Origin: Eubacteriales bacterium
Lineage (GTDB): Bacteria; Bacillota; Clostridia; Oscillospirales; Oscillospiraceae
Assembly: GCA_030536255.1 (NCBI GenBank)
Contig: JAUNQI010000010.1
Location: 24,189 to 88,188 of the forward strand
Length of the DNA: 64,000 nucleotides
Reading direction: 5' to 3'
In this document: piece by piece, positions 16,962 to 25,780 of the stretch
Layout: each line of letters starts with the position of its first letter
Numbering within the stretch: position 1 is the stretch's first letter
The notes under the pieces: generated by a model
Told to the model about the DNA's origin: nothing
What the model saw: the letters and a program-made list of their open reading frames with translations, nothing else
Database searches by the model: none
Made by a program: the position numbers and the translations under genes

Positions 16962-18137
16962 TCAGTTTCCCGCTTCGATTCCGTGCTTCTCCGCGTATGC
17001 GGTAAGCATCAGGGTCAGAGCTCCGTCACCGGTAACATTGCAGGCCGTTCCGAAGCTGTCCTGAAGGGCAAAAATAGCAAGGATCAGGGCCGTTCCCTCT
17101 GCATCAAATCCGAGGACGCCGGTAACAAGACCAAGCGAAGCCATTACCGTTCCTCCCGGAACACCGGGCGCACCGATTGCGAAAACGCCGAGGAGCAGGC
17201 AGAACAGCACCATCGTTCCAAAGGAAGGAAGCGAGCCGTAAAGGATCTTGGAAATGGTCATGCAGAAGAACACTTCCGTCAGAACAGAGCCGCAAAGATG
17301 AATATTGGCGAAAAGCGGAATACCAAAGTCAACCATATCCCTGCGAAGGACCTTGCTCTTCCGGGCGCACTCAAGAGCAACCGACAGCGTCGCTGCGCTG
17401 GACATTGTTCCGACCGCGGTAATATATGCAGGGCCGTAGTGCTTCACGACCTCAATCGGATTCTTCCCTGAATAAGCTCCTGCGACAAGGTACAGAACGG
17501 CAAGCCAGACATAATGGCCCAGCATTACGATAACGATTATTTTAAGAAATACCGGAAGCTGGTCTGTGATCATTCCTTCATAGCTCAGGTTGCAGAAGGT
17601 TGCGCAGATATATACCGGAAGAATCGGAATAACGATCTTCTCAACGATCTTCAGCACAATATTCTGGAACTCTTCGAGAATATTGCATGTAAGGGTGCTC
17701 TTCGTCCAGACGGCAGCCAGACCGAGCAGCAGGCTGAAAGCAAGGGCGCTCATGACACTCATGATCTGAGGGATATCCAGCTGAAATACGACTGCGGGAA
17801 GCTCTCTCAGATTTTCCATGTTCGTAACAATTGAAAGATGCGGGATCAGCGCGTAGCCGGCAGCCGTGCTCATAAACGCAGCGAGGATTGAGGAAGCATA
17901 TGCTATGATTACCGCCACACCGAGCATTTTGGAAGCATTATTTCCCATACGGGTAATCGACGGGGCAATAAAGCCTATGACGATCAGAGGAACGCAGAAC
18001 ATGATCAGCTGGCTTAAAACATACTGCACGCTGACGACGACCTTCATCACGCCAAAAGAAAAGATACGGCCAAAAACAATACCGAGTGCCAAAGCAAATA
18101 AAAGTCTCACGGGAAGACTGGAAAAAGCTTTCTTCAT
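16962..18137 (-). CDS. Dicarboxylate/amino acid:cation symporter (SLC1/DAACS family)
   Basis: The 391-residue membrane transporter couples uptake of an acidic amino acid or dicarboxylate to sodium or protons. Signatures are the first hairpin loop GTMSSAATLSVALE, the GAPGVPGGTVMASLG stretch, and the substrate/cation site DSFGTACNVTGDG near the C-terminus. Length and helix pattern fit the family. AAGGAG precedes the ATG by eight bases. It lies 46 bases downstream of the large membrane gene on the same strand and may be read with it. Serine, glutamate or C4-dicarboxylate are all possible substrates. Confidence 0.88.
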   Translation of the reverse strand: MKKAFSSLPVRLLFALALGIVFGRIFSFGVMKVVVSVQYVLSQLIMFCVPLIVIGFIAPSITRMGNNASKMLGVAVIIAYASSILAAFMSTAAGYALIPHLSIVTNMENLRELPAVVFQLDIPQIMSVMSALAFSLLLGLAAVWTKSTLTCNILEEFQNIVLKIVEKIVIPILPVYICATFCNLSYEGMITDQLPVFLKIIVIVMLGHYVWLAVLYLVAGAYSGKNPIEVVKHYGPAYITAVGTMSSAATLSVALECARKSKVLRRDMVDFGIPLFANIHLCGSVLTEVFFCMTISKILYGSLPSFGTMVLFCLLLGVFAIGAPGVPGGTVMASLGLVTGVLGFDAEGTALILAIFALQDSFGTACNVTGDGALTLMLTAYAEKHGIEAGN

Positions 18138-18183
18138 AAAATTATCTCCTTATTTAACTAATCATATATACGGCGGAAACGGA

Positions 18184-19707
18184 TCAGTCCCAGCAATGAA
18201 TGCCATGCTTTTCATTAAACGATTCATCGGGACAAACCGTACATTCTATGTATTCGGAAACGAGGCCATGCTTGTTCAGCGTCAGGGAAATACGATCTTT
18301 CATATAATATGTATGCGGCCAGTTATCGGAATCCTCTCCGCCCTTTGTATCCAGGACATGGAGGTCAAATTCCGTCAGGCCCTCTTTTTCCGCCGCCTGA
18401 AACTGAGCAATCAGATCCTCTCCGATCTCAATACATCGGTCTCCGTCAACGAGGATATCATTTGAATCAAGGAAAGTAACATAGGACGTATTCGTAAGAG
18501 AAACCAGAAGGCAAAAAATGAAAGGAAGGAAAACGGAGATGCTGCTGAAATGCTCCGCCGCACAGGCCAGAGAAGATACCGCAGCAAGAAAGACAAAGAA
18601 CAAAACCGCGAGAAGATTCGTGGAGATCCCGGCATACCGGGCGGAGGATGCCGCCGCCAGCAGGATCAGAAGCACGGAGACGACGATAAACGAAACCGCA
18701 CATTCCAGGATCATGGATACATACCGGCATGAATCATCCTCTTTTTTATTTCTGCGAAGGATCAGGCAAAGCACGGCAAGAAAAACAGCGGCAAACAGGA
18801 ACAGCAGAAGGATCTTATTGGCAGAGCGCAGACTGCCGAAAAATGCCGACAGTGCCTCCGGAAGCATCAGCCCGATATTTCCCACGGCGCTGTCTTCAAT
18901 CACAGCAGCTTCCGCTCTGTCCCCGCAAAGCTCAAACACAGCAGAAACGATCCACAGCAGTTCGATCAGGAGCTCAACCGCGTTGTCTTTCAGGAAACGG
19001 ACGGCCGGTATCTTCTCCCTGATACATTTCACAAGCCTGAGGACAAGAACGGATGCCAGATAGCCCGCGATAATAATGCTGGCATACAGGTTTGAGAAAA
19101 CCGAAAAATACACCAGAAGGATAAACAGCGATTTCCTCAGGTACTCTCCCTCTGAACTGAAATCCGGAATATTCTTTCTCATAAAGCGCATCACAAGGAT
19201 ACAGTTCATCAGGATCGGGATGTTGTAATAGAAATAACACGTTGCATCCTTCGACCAGAAAAGATAGGTATTTCCGGAAGGAGACGTCCTGAAAAACATA
19301 AAATGAAAAACGAGGAAGATCAGAGAAAGGAAATACTCTGCGATTGCCGGAATACGGAACCTGCTTCTTAAGAATAAAACCATTTCAAGCGCATACGCTG
19401 CAATGAAAAGACTGTACGCAGCCGCCATGACAGCCGTAACCGCTTTCATGTACTGCCCTGTTACGGGAGTGATCACGAAAGCCGCAATGCTGCCGCAGAA
19501 CGACATGAAAACTTCCGGAAAGATCCTGGCAGGGTTAAAAAATTTGGTTGAAGGAAGGATCGCCCGGGAGAAGGAAATGTACGTCCAGTCATCAGCATCC
19601 AGGAGCGTGACCGGATGAATGACGCTGAAGAAGACAAACATAAACAAAAAGACCAATACGAAAAACAGTGCCTCATTCAGTTTTCTTTTTTTATTGTCAG
19701 ACATCAT
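18184..19707 (-). CDS. Polytopic membrane protein, DUF6056/GT-C-like
   Basis: The roughly 507-residue protein has ten or more membrane segments and an extracytoplasmic first loop with the acidic motif TLLDADDWTYI, as in GT-C glycosyltransferases and the DUF6056 family. The C-terminal 90 residues (DSNDILVDGDRCIEIGEDL onward) form a soluble domain likely outside the cell. It could transfer sugar from a polyprenyl carrier to surface polymer; this is inferred. The ATG at 19707 has GGGGTG five bases upstream; an in-frame TTG at 19731 is less likely. The neighbouring LCP gene makes a cell-wall role plausible. Confidence 0.65.
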   Translation of the reverse strand: MMSDNKKRKLNEALFFVLVFLFMFVFFSVIHPVTLLDADDWTYISFSRAILPSTKFFNPARIFPEVFMSFCGSIAAFVITPVTGQYMKAVTAVMAAAYSLFIAAYALEMVLFLRSRFRIPAIAEYFLSLIFLVFHFMFFRTSPSGNTYLFWSKDATCYFYYNIPILMNCILVMRFMRKNIPDFSSEGEYLRKSLFILLVYFSVFSNLYASIIIAGYLASVLVLRLVKCIREKIPAVRFLKDNAVELLIELLWIVSAVFELCGDRAEAAVIEDSAVGNIGLMLPEALSAFFGSLRSANKILLLFLFAAVFLAVLCLILRRNKKEDDSCRYVSMILECAVSFIVVSVLLILLAAASSARYAGISTNLLAVLFFVFLAAVSSLACAAEHFSSISVFLPFIFCLLVSLTNTSYVTFLDSNDILVDGDRCIEIGEDLIAQFQAAEKEGLTEFDLHVLDTKGGEDSDNWPHTYYMKDRISLTLNKHGLVSEYIECTVCPDESFNEKHGIHCWD

Positions 19708-19805
19708 GAAGACACCCCATAAAAAAATCAATCATATAAATGCAGTATACCATATCTGCCCGTTGAATACAATCCGGACAGACTACGGCCGATCAGCAGC
19801 AAAGC

Positions 19806-20699
19806 TCATTCTCCGCCATAGATAAACTCATGGATCCTCACCGATTCCGCCGCATAGTCACAGGTAATCGGGCTGGTTTTGACGGGAACCGTCATCTGAT
19901 CTGCAACAGTACCTGTAAATTTATCCACACACGCAAGCAGCGAACAGATTTGGATTGCAGAGAGATTTGTATCCACATAATTCAGAATTGCCTTGGCAGC
20001 ATTTACGTTATGTTCAAGGGTCTGGGTCTTTGCCGTATCAATGACCGCCTGGATCAGGTTCCTCTGACGCTCCACTCTGTGCCAGTCGGAATCGATGCAG
20101 CGCAGACGGCAGTACATCAGGGCATCATAACCGTCCAGATGGTTGAGCCCCTCCACCATTTCATGCGCGGCAAGCGCACTGTTTTCAGGGCACAATTCGT
20201 TCCAGAGTCCGTTAAGCCCGGTTTCTTCCGGTTCAGTCAGAACGATATCGATCCCGCAGATCGCATCGATTGCGTCAATAAACCCCTGATAGTTTATTTC
20301 ACAGTAGCCCGCAAGCTCGATATTAAAATACTGCGAAACGATCTCCTGCATCAGCTCCGCGCCGCCGTAATAATGCGCATTCGTTATCAGGTCTTTTCCG
20401 ACTCCCGGAATATCCACGTAGATTGCGCGTTCAATGGAAATCAGCTTGATTGCGCCGGTATCCTTGTTCAGAGAACAGATCATCGTGCAGTCAGCTCTTC
20501 CCTGATCCTTTACGCCGTCCATCAGGGCATCTGTTCCGATCAGCAGAATATTTACAATCCCTTTTTTATCATCATCAGAATACGCTGCGTTATAGTCTAT
20601 GTCCGCTGCGAAAGCCGGCATGCATAAGCCGGAGAGCATCAAGACACAAATAAGAAAGGAAAGCATTTTTCTGCAACAAGCAAATAAATTCATATCCAT
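19806..20699 (-). CDS. LytR-CpsA-Psr (LCP) family cell-wall polymer ligase
   Basis: The 297-residue protein has an N-terminal signal or anchor (FLICVLMLSGLCMPAFA) and an LCP catalytic domain: NILLIGTDALMDGVKDQGRADCT, KLISIERAIYVDIPG and YCRLRCIDSDWHRVERQRNLI. LCP enzymes move undecaprenyl-linked wall polymers onto peptidoglycan outside the cell. The usual SIPRD/SFPRD motif reads SIERA here, keeping the Arg but changing its neighbours. It is shorter than many members and lacks a clear long N-terminal cytoplasmic part. It follows the khpA terminator but has no gene partner in tight spacing. Confidence 0.85.
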   Translation of the reverse strand: MDMNLFACCRKMLSFLICVLMLSGLCMPAFAADIDYNAAYSDDDKKGIVNILLIGTDALMDGVKDQGRADCTMICSLNKDTGAIKLISIERAIYVDIPGVGKDLITNAHYYGGAELMQEIVSQYFNIELAGYCEINYQGFIDAIDAICGIDIVLTEPEETGLNGLWNELCPENSALAAHEMVEGLNHLDGYDALMYCRLRCIDSDWHRVERQRNLIQAVIDTAKTQTLEHNVNAAKAILNYVDTNLSAIQICSLLACVDKFTGTVADQMTVPVKTSPITCDYAAESVRIHEFIYGGE

Positions 20700-20789
20700 C
20701 GTGATTCATTCCTTTGAATTATCAGTTTTACCGCTGCTTCCCCTGTTTCCGGTTCCACAGCAGTTCCGGCAGGAACAGGCTCCCGCCCG

Positions 20790-20824
20790 ATATCGAAACA
20801 GCTCACAGCATTCGGCTGTGAGCT
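20790..20824 (-). terminator. Terminator of the ylxM-ffh-rpsP-khpA operon
   Basis: AGCTCACAGC (20800-20809) pairs with GCTGTGAGCT (20815-20824) around a 5-base loop; on the minus strand it is followed by GTTTCGATAT, a weak T-tract. It lies 12 bases past the khpA stop. Confidence 0.75.
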
Positions 20825-20836
20825 GTAATCATATAG

Positions 20837-21067
20837 TTAATCAACTATTTCAACAGAGACCTTTCTGCCCTTTCTCTGTGCGACAGCACGCATAAGGATA
20901 CGGATCTGCTTTACAATTCTGCCGGAACGGCCGATTACCTTACCGTAATCGCCCTGAGCAACCCGAACCTCAAAAACCGTTTCGCCGCCGGAGGTGCGCT
21001 CGGTCACAGAAACCTCATCGGGATGTTCAACGAGGTTCTGTACAATGTAGGTCAGTAATTCTTTCAA
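20837..21067 (-). CDS. khpA: KhpA, KH-domain RNA-binding protein
   Basis: The 76-residue single KH-domain protein shows the GxxG loop in GKVIGRSGRIVKQIR and the family start MKELLTYIVQNLVEHPDEV. KhpA binds RNA, usually with KhpB, and affects cell division and elongation in Gram-positives. It lies just after rpsP as in many Bacillota. Size is typical. Confidence 0.95.
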   Translation of the reverse strand: MKELLTYIVQNLVEHPDEVSVTERTSGGETVFEVRVAQGDYGKVIGRSGRIVKQIRILMRAVAQRKGRKVSVEIVD

Positions 21068-21082
21068 GGCGTAAAGCTCCTA

Positions 21083-21319
21083 TCAGCCTTCTACCTTTTT
21101 GAGGAGTCCGCGGACAGTGTCGCTCGGCTGAGCACCGTTGGAGATCCAGTACTGAACGCGATCCATATCTACTGTGAGCTTACCGGTTTCCTTTTCAGGA
21201 TCATAAGTACCGATTTCTTCAATAAAACGACCGTCACGAGGGCTGCGGGAATCCGCAACAACGATACGATAATAGGGAGCCTTCTTTGCGCCCATTCTGC
21301 GAAGTCTGATCTTAACCAT
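21083..21319 (-). CDS. rpsP: 30S ribosomal protein S16
   Basis: The 78-residue protein is full-length S16, with the conserved start [20 protein letters not shown] and [15 protein letters not shown]. It sits between ffh and khpA, 15 bases before khpA. The customary rimM and trmD do not follow. Confidence 0.98.
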   Translation of the reverse strand: MVKIRLRRMGAKKAPYYRIVVADSRSPRDGRFIEEIGTYDPEKETGKLTVDMDRVQYWISNGAQPSDTVRGLLKKVEG

Positions 21320-21403
21320 TTTTAATCTCCTTAAAATATAAAAATAAACAATTTATACAAATGCCGCTCAAATAATACGATTTGCGGCAGATTTGCCTGA
21401 TTT

Positions 21404-22777
21404 TCAGAAACCGAAGCCTCCGAAGCCACCGCCCATTCCGGGCATTCCTCCAAGACCGCCGAACTTTTTCTGAAGCTTCTTCATCTTTTTTCCGGAGAAC
21501 TGCTTCATCATCTGGTTCATTGCGTCATACTGCTTCAGGATACGGTTGACATCAACAACTTCCTGCCCGCATCCGGCAGCAATCCGTTTTTTTCTGCTTG
21601 CATTGATAATTGACGGATTTTCGCGCTCTTTCAGCGTCATCGACTGAATTACGGCTTTCTGACGATTCAGCGCTTTTTCATCGATCTGAGCACCCTTCAG
21701 GGCTTTTGCGTCCATCCTGGGGATCATTGCCATCAGGTCACCGAGATCACCCATATTCTTCAGCTGTTCCATCTGATCAAGGTAATCATTCAGCGTAAAT
21801 CTGTTGGCTCTGAGCTTTTCGGCTGCTTCCAGTGCTTTCTTTTCGTCAAAGCTCTGCTCGGCCTTTTCTATCAGGGTAAGCATATCTCCCATGCCGAGGA
21901 TTCGAGAAGCCATACGATCCGGGTGGAAAGGCTCGATCATGTCAAGCTTCTCACCTGTTCCGATAAACTTTATGGGCTTTCCGGTAACGGAAGAAATAGA
22001 GAGCGCGGCTCCGCCTCTTGCGTCGCCGTCCAGCTTCGTAAGCATAACGCCGGTAATATTCAGGGCTTCGTCAAACGCCGAAGCCGCATTCACGGCGTCC
22101 TGACCCGTCATGGCGTCAATTACCAAAAGGATCTCTGCGGGATTAACTGCGGATTTGATATTCCGAAGCTCATTCATGAGCTCCTCATCCACGTGAAGAC
22201 GACCGGCCGTATCCAGAAAGACGATATCATTGCCATGCTTGGAGGCATGCTCTACCGCAGCCTTTGCGATATGAACAGGATCCCCCTGCCCCATCTGGAA
22301 AACAGGAATATCCAGCTGCGCACCGACGGTTTCCAGCTGCTTAATTGCCGCGGGACGGTATACATCACACGCAGCAAGGAGCGGGCGCTTTCCCTGCTTC
22401 TTGATATATCCGGCAAGCTTGGCCCCGTTCGTCGTTTTACCTGCGCCCTGAAGACCGACAAGCATTACCACGCTGGGAAGCTTCGAGCTGATATTGATCT
22501 TCTGATTTTCGGAACCGAGAAGCCTGCACAGCTCCTCATTGACGATCTTTATGACCTGCTGGGCAGGAGAAAGAGCTTCAAGGACATCGGCGCCGGTAGC
22601 ACGCTCCGTTACGCGGGAGGTGAATTCCTTTACGACTTTATAGCTTACATCGGCTTCCAGAAGAGCCATGCGAACTTCCCGCATGCCTTCTTTGATATCC
22701 GCAGGGGTAAGCCTTCCCTTGCCGCGGAGCACTTTAAATACATTGTTCAGTTTGTCGGAAAGATTCTCAAACGCCAT
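21404..22777 (-). CDS. ffh: Signal recognition particle protein Ffh
   Basis: The 457-residue SRP GTPase targets nascent membrane and secreted proteins. An N domain (MAFENLSDKLNNVFK) leads into the G domain with GLQGAGKTT, DTAGRLH, TKLDGDARGGAAL and GTGEKLDMIEPF, then the Met-rich M domain with the RNA-binding GSGTxxxxV-equivalent written here as AAGCGQEVVDVNR. The tail is Gly/Phe-rich (MPGMGGGFGGFGF). The ATG at 22777, inside the ylxM end, is chosen because the family begins MAFENL; GGAG lies about ten bases before it. Coupled to ylxM by an 11-base overlap. Confidence 0.97.
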   Translation of the reverse strand: MAFENLSDKLNNVFKVLRGKGRLTPADIKEGMREVRMALLEADVSYKVVKEFTSRVTERATGADVLEALSPAQQVIKIVNEELCRLLGSENQKINISSKLPSVVMLVGLQGAGKTTNGAKLAGYIKKQGKRPLLAACDVYRPAAIKQLETVGAQLDIPVFQMGQGDPVHIAKAAVEHASKHGNDIVFLDTAGRLHVDEELMNELRNIKSAVNPAEILLVIDAMTGQDAVNAASAFDEALNITGVMLTKLDGDARGGAALSISSVTGKPIKFIGTGEKLDMIEPFHPDRMASRILGMGDMLTLIEKAEQSFDEKKALEAAEKLRANRFTLNDYLDQMEQLKNMGDLGDLMAMIPRMDAKALKGAQIDEKALNRQKAVIQSMTLKERENPSIINASRKKRIAAGCGQEVVDVNRILKQYDAMNQMMKQFSGKKMKKLQKKFGGLGGMPGMGGGFGGFGF

Positions 22778-23024
22778 ATTTTTCCAGCTCCGCTTCAAGT
22801 TCTTTTATTCTGGCAACAACACCGGTCTTCTCTTCAAATTCAACCAGCCTTGATTCCGCATGCCTGATCGCATCCCAGGCTCCCTGACGTGAAATTCCCT
22901 TCAGCTCGGCTATTTCCGACAAGGACAGATCATCATTATAGTACAGGTCATAGCAATCGCGCTGTCTGTCCGAAAGAAGAGGACCGAAATAATCAAAGAG
23001 GAGACTCTTATCGGATCTGGTCAT
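22767..23024 (-). CDS. ylxM: YlxM, DNA-binding regulator of the SRP operon
   Basis: The 85-residue protein is a UPF0122/YlxM helix-turn-helix protein resembling sigma-70 region 4: LLSDRQRDCYDLYYNDDLSLSEIAELKGISRQGAWDAI. It precedes ffh as in most Bacillota and modulates SRP function. The ATG at 23024 is chosen over the in-frame TTG at 23042 because GGGAGGGG is six bases upstream. First gene of the ylxM-ffh-rpsP-khpA operon. Confidence 0.93.
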   Translation of the reverse strand: MTRSDKSLLFDYFGPLLSDRQRDCYDLYYNDDLSLSEIAELKGISRQGAWDAIRHAESRLVEFEEKTGVVARIKELEAELEKYGV

Positions 23025-23059
23025 AAGTTCCCCTCCCGTCAAGCTTTTTTACTTGGCAG

Positions 23060-23088
23060 AGTATATCATCCTGCAATCCGTCTGTCAA
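23060..23088 (-). promoter_or_regulatory. Promoter of the ylxM-ffh operon
   Basis: TTGACA (23088-23083) and TATACT (23065-23060) are spaced by 17 bases on the minus strand, about 35 bases before the ylxM ATG. Confidence 0.85.
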
Positions 23089-23124
23089 GTATTTTTTATT
23101 GACACCCACGCAGATGATTATTTC

Positions 23125-23153
23125 TTTTCATTTTTTACTATTTATGATATAAT
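23125..23153 (+). promoter_or_regulatory. Promoter of the yfmF-yfmH-lgt-glycosyltransferase operon
   Basis: TTTTCA (23125-23130) and a consensus TATAAT (23148-23153) with 17-base spacing stand 31 bases before the yfmF ATG. It is divergent from the ylxM promoter. Confidence 0.75.
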
Positions 23154-23184
23154 GTAGAAAAATTATAAGCAGAAGGGTGATCGT

Positions 23185-24492
23185 ATGGGAATAAAACGTG
23201 AAGAAATCATGCCCGGCGTCTGGCTGAATTATATTCATTCGGATAAATTCAAAACTGCCCAGATCAGTTTTTCTTTTCTCACTCAGCTTGAGCGAGAAAC
23301 TGCCTCAATGAATGCGCTCATTCCTGCCGTCCTTACCAGAGGTTCGGTCTTATATCCTGATATAGAAAAGCTAAGCAACCGGACAGATGAGCTTTACGGC
23401 GTCGATCTCTGTCCTCTCGTCCGGCTGTCCGGAGAAATCCAGTGTACCGGTTTGGTCGCCTCCTTCCCGGAAGCGAAATATCTTCCTGTTACCGACGGCT
23501 ACACAAAGGAAATCATCGATCTCGTCGGTGAAGTACTTCTCCATCCCCTTACTCACGGCGGTCTGCTGATCAAGGAATACGTTGACAGCGAACGCCAGAA
23601 GCTCGCCGACAATATCCGCTCTGTCATCAACGAAAAAAACAGCTATGCTGTTCAAAGATGCATCGAAGAAATGTGCTCCTATGAAAGCTTTGCTGTCGGC
23701 AGATTCGGAAGCGCAGAGGACTGCGAGAATATTAATTATAAAAAACTGACAAAGCAGTACCATAGTCTTCTCATGTCCGCTCCGATGGAGATCATCTACT
23801 GCGGCAGTGAAGCTTTTGAGAATATATCCGCGTTCATTCTCGAAGCGTTTGTTACCTTGCCGAGAGGTGAGATCAACTATGACATCGGAACCGACATCCG
23901 GATGAATTCTGTGGAAGAATCCGCCAGATACTGCGAGGAGAAGCTTGACGTTACCCAGGGAAAGCTTGTGCTCGGCTTCCGTCTGGGAGAATGGATGAAT
24001 GCTCCCGATCCTGCCGTGCTCAGCGTATTCAACTGCATTTTCGGAAGCGGAGTCACCTCGAAACTGTTCCGGAATGTGCGGGAAAAGCTGCAGCTCTGCT
24101 ATTACGCCTCCTCTATTCCAAAAATCGCAAAGGGCATTCTGCTTGTCACCTCTGGAATCGATTTCGATAAATTTGAAACAGCGAAGGATGAGATCCTGTT
24201 TCAGCTTGATGAAGTCCGTCAGGGTAATTTCACGGATGAAGAGCTCGGCTGGGCCAAAACAGCTGTAAAATCCGATCTGAAGTCCATTCCGGACAGTCCG
24301 GGCAATCTGGAAGCCTATTATTTTTCCAGGATCCTTACCGGGACTCTTTTCTCCACTGAGGAATACTTAGTGGCCGTTGAAGAAGTATCCAGAGAAGAAG
24401 TGATCCAATTAGCGGAAAGCATCGTGCCGGACATGGTGTATTTCCTTCGCAATGATCCTGACGAAACTGCTGAGGACGGTGAAGATCAATGA
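23185..24492 (+). CDS. yfmF: EF-P modification-associated M16 peptidase homologue YfmF
   Basis: The 435-residue M16-fold protein matches the YfmF branch: MGIKREEIMPGVWLNYIHSDKFKTAQISF at the start and no HxxEH zinc motif, so it is the non-catalytic partner. In Bacillus subtilis YfmF and YfmH are needed for 5-aminopentanol modification of elongation factor P. It overlaps yfmH by four bases (ATGA). AGAAGGGTG precedes the start. Confidence 0.85.
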   Translation: MGIKREEIMPGVWLNYIHSDKFKTAQISFSFLTQLERETASMNALIPAVLTRGSVLYPDIEKLSNRTDELYGVDLCPLVRLSGEIQCTGLVASFPEAKYLPVTDGYTKEIIDLVGEVLLHPLTHGGLLIKEYVDSERQKLADNIRSVINEKNSYAVQRCIEEMCSYESFAVGRFGSAEDCENINYKKLTKQYHSLLMSAPMEIIYCGSEAFENISAFILEAFVTLPRGEINYDIGTDIRMNSVEESARYCEEKLDVTQGKLVLGFRLGEWMNAPDPAVLSVFNCIFGSGVTSKLFRNVREKLQLCYYASSIPKIAKGILLVTSGIDFDKFETAKDEILFQLDEVRQGNFTDEELGWAKTAVKSDLKSIPDSPGNLEAYYFSRILTGTLFSTEEYLVAVEEVSREEVIQLAESIVPDMVYFLRNDPDETAEDGEDQ

Positions 24493-25778
24493 ATATGATA
24501 AAATCGGATTATCCCGGCATCGGTGAAACGATCTATTCCGGCGAGCTTCCCAACGGACTCAGAATATCCGTCATCCCCAAGCCCGGCTTCAGCTCTTATT
24601 ATGCCGTCTTCGGCACGAATTACGGCGGAGCAATGCGGAAATTTGAAGTTGACGGCATTGTTACGGACACGCCTGCCGGTGTTGCCCATTTTCTGGAGCA
24701 TAAAATGTTTGATATGCCTTCCGGGGAGAACGCACTTTCTGTATTCTCTGAAAACGGGGCAAGTCCAAACGCATTTACCTCTTCCTCGTACACCTGCTAT
24801 TATTTCAAGTGTACCGACGGATTCGAAGCGAATCTCCGGCTTCTCCTTCAGTTCGTATCCACCCCATACTTTACTCCCGAAACGGTAGCGAAGGAGCAGG
24901 GGATCATCGGGCAGGAGATCCTGATGGGAGAAGATTCACCCGGCAGCGAAATTTATTATAATCTTTTATCCCTTTTGTATAAAAACCATCCCATCCGCGA
25001 TAAGATCGCCGGCACCATTGAAAGCATCGCGCAGATCTCGGATAAGACGCTGTATGACTGCCACAAGATCTTCTATGCCCCCAGCAACATGGTTCTGTGT
25101 ATAGAAGGTGATGTTGATCCCGAAGCAGTATTCAATATTGCTTTGGAAGAGCTTTCAAAAGAAAAGAGAAGCATTCCTCATGCCGACTTCGGCGAGCCAG
25201 AGGATGACCTTCCGTCTTCCCCAAGAAAAGAAGTTCAGATGCCCGTCAGCGAACCTATGTTTCTCGTCGGATGCAAGAACATCATGATGTCAGATAAAAA
25301 AGGTCCCGATGATCTTCGGGAACGAATGATCAGCAGCATTGCTCTCCGTCTTCTCGCCGGTCAATCTTCTCCTTTTTTCTCCAGACTCTATTCAAAAGGG
25401 ATCATTACGAACAGTATCGATGCGGAATGTGATTACGCTGCGGGAACGTCAACCGTAATGATCGGTGCCGAAGGCCCCGACCCGGATCTGTTTCTGCAGG
25501 AGCTGAACGCTGAGATCTCCGGTATCGCCAGTACAGGATTTGACAAAGGATTTTTTGAGCGCACATTAAAATCTGCAATCGGCGGGCATCTCAAAGGATT
25601 CGAGGATTTTGACGAGACCTGTGTAAATCTGTGTCTTGGCCTTCTTGACGGATTTAACTGTCTGGATGCGTACGACCTTCTAAAGACTCTCACGAAAGAA
25701 GAATGTGAGCGCTGGATCACAGCAAACCTGTCGCCGGAGCGTCTGGCTATGTCGGTTGTTTCTCCGCTTCGTCAGTAA
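24489..25778 (+). CDS. yfmH: EF-P modification-associated M16 peptidase YfmH
   Basis: The 429-residue M16 metallopeptidase has the inverted zinc motif HFLEHKMF (HxxEH) near residue 69 and the second metal ligand region EQGIIGQEILMGEDSPG. It is the catalytic partner of YfmF; the pair is linked to EF-P modification in Bacillota. It ends two bases before lgt, so all three genes are one transcript. Confidence 0.88.
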   Translation: MNMIKSDYPGIGETIYSGELPNGLRISVIPKPGFSSYYAVFGTNYGGAMRKFEVDGIVTDTPAGVAHFLEHKMFDMPSGENALSVFSENGASPNAFTSSSYTCYYFKCTDGFEANLRLLLQFVSTPYFTPETVAKEQGIIGQEILMGEDSPGSEIYYNLLSLLYKNHPIRDKIAGTIESIAQISDKTLYDCHKIFYAPSNMVLCIEGDVDPEAVFNIALEELSKEKRSIPHADFGEPEDDLPSSPRKEVQMPVSEPMFLVGCKNIMMSDKKGPDDLRERMISSIALRLLAGQSSPFFSRLYSKGIITNSIDAECDYAAGTSTVMIGAEGPDPDLFLQELNAEISGIASTGFDKGFFERTLKSAIGGHLKGFEDFDETCVNLCLGLLDGFNCLDAYDLLKTLTKEECERWITANLSPERLAMSVVSPLRQ

Positions 25779-25780
25779 TT

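Noticed and set aside
23099..23104. TTGACA as -35 box of the yfmF promoter
   Set aside because: No -10 hexamer lies at the required distance; TTTTCA-17-TATAAT downstream fits better.
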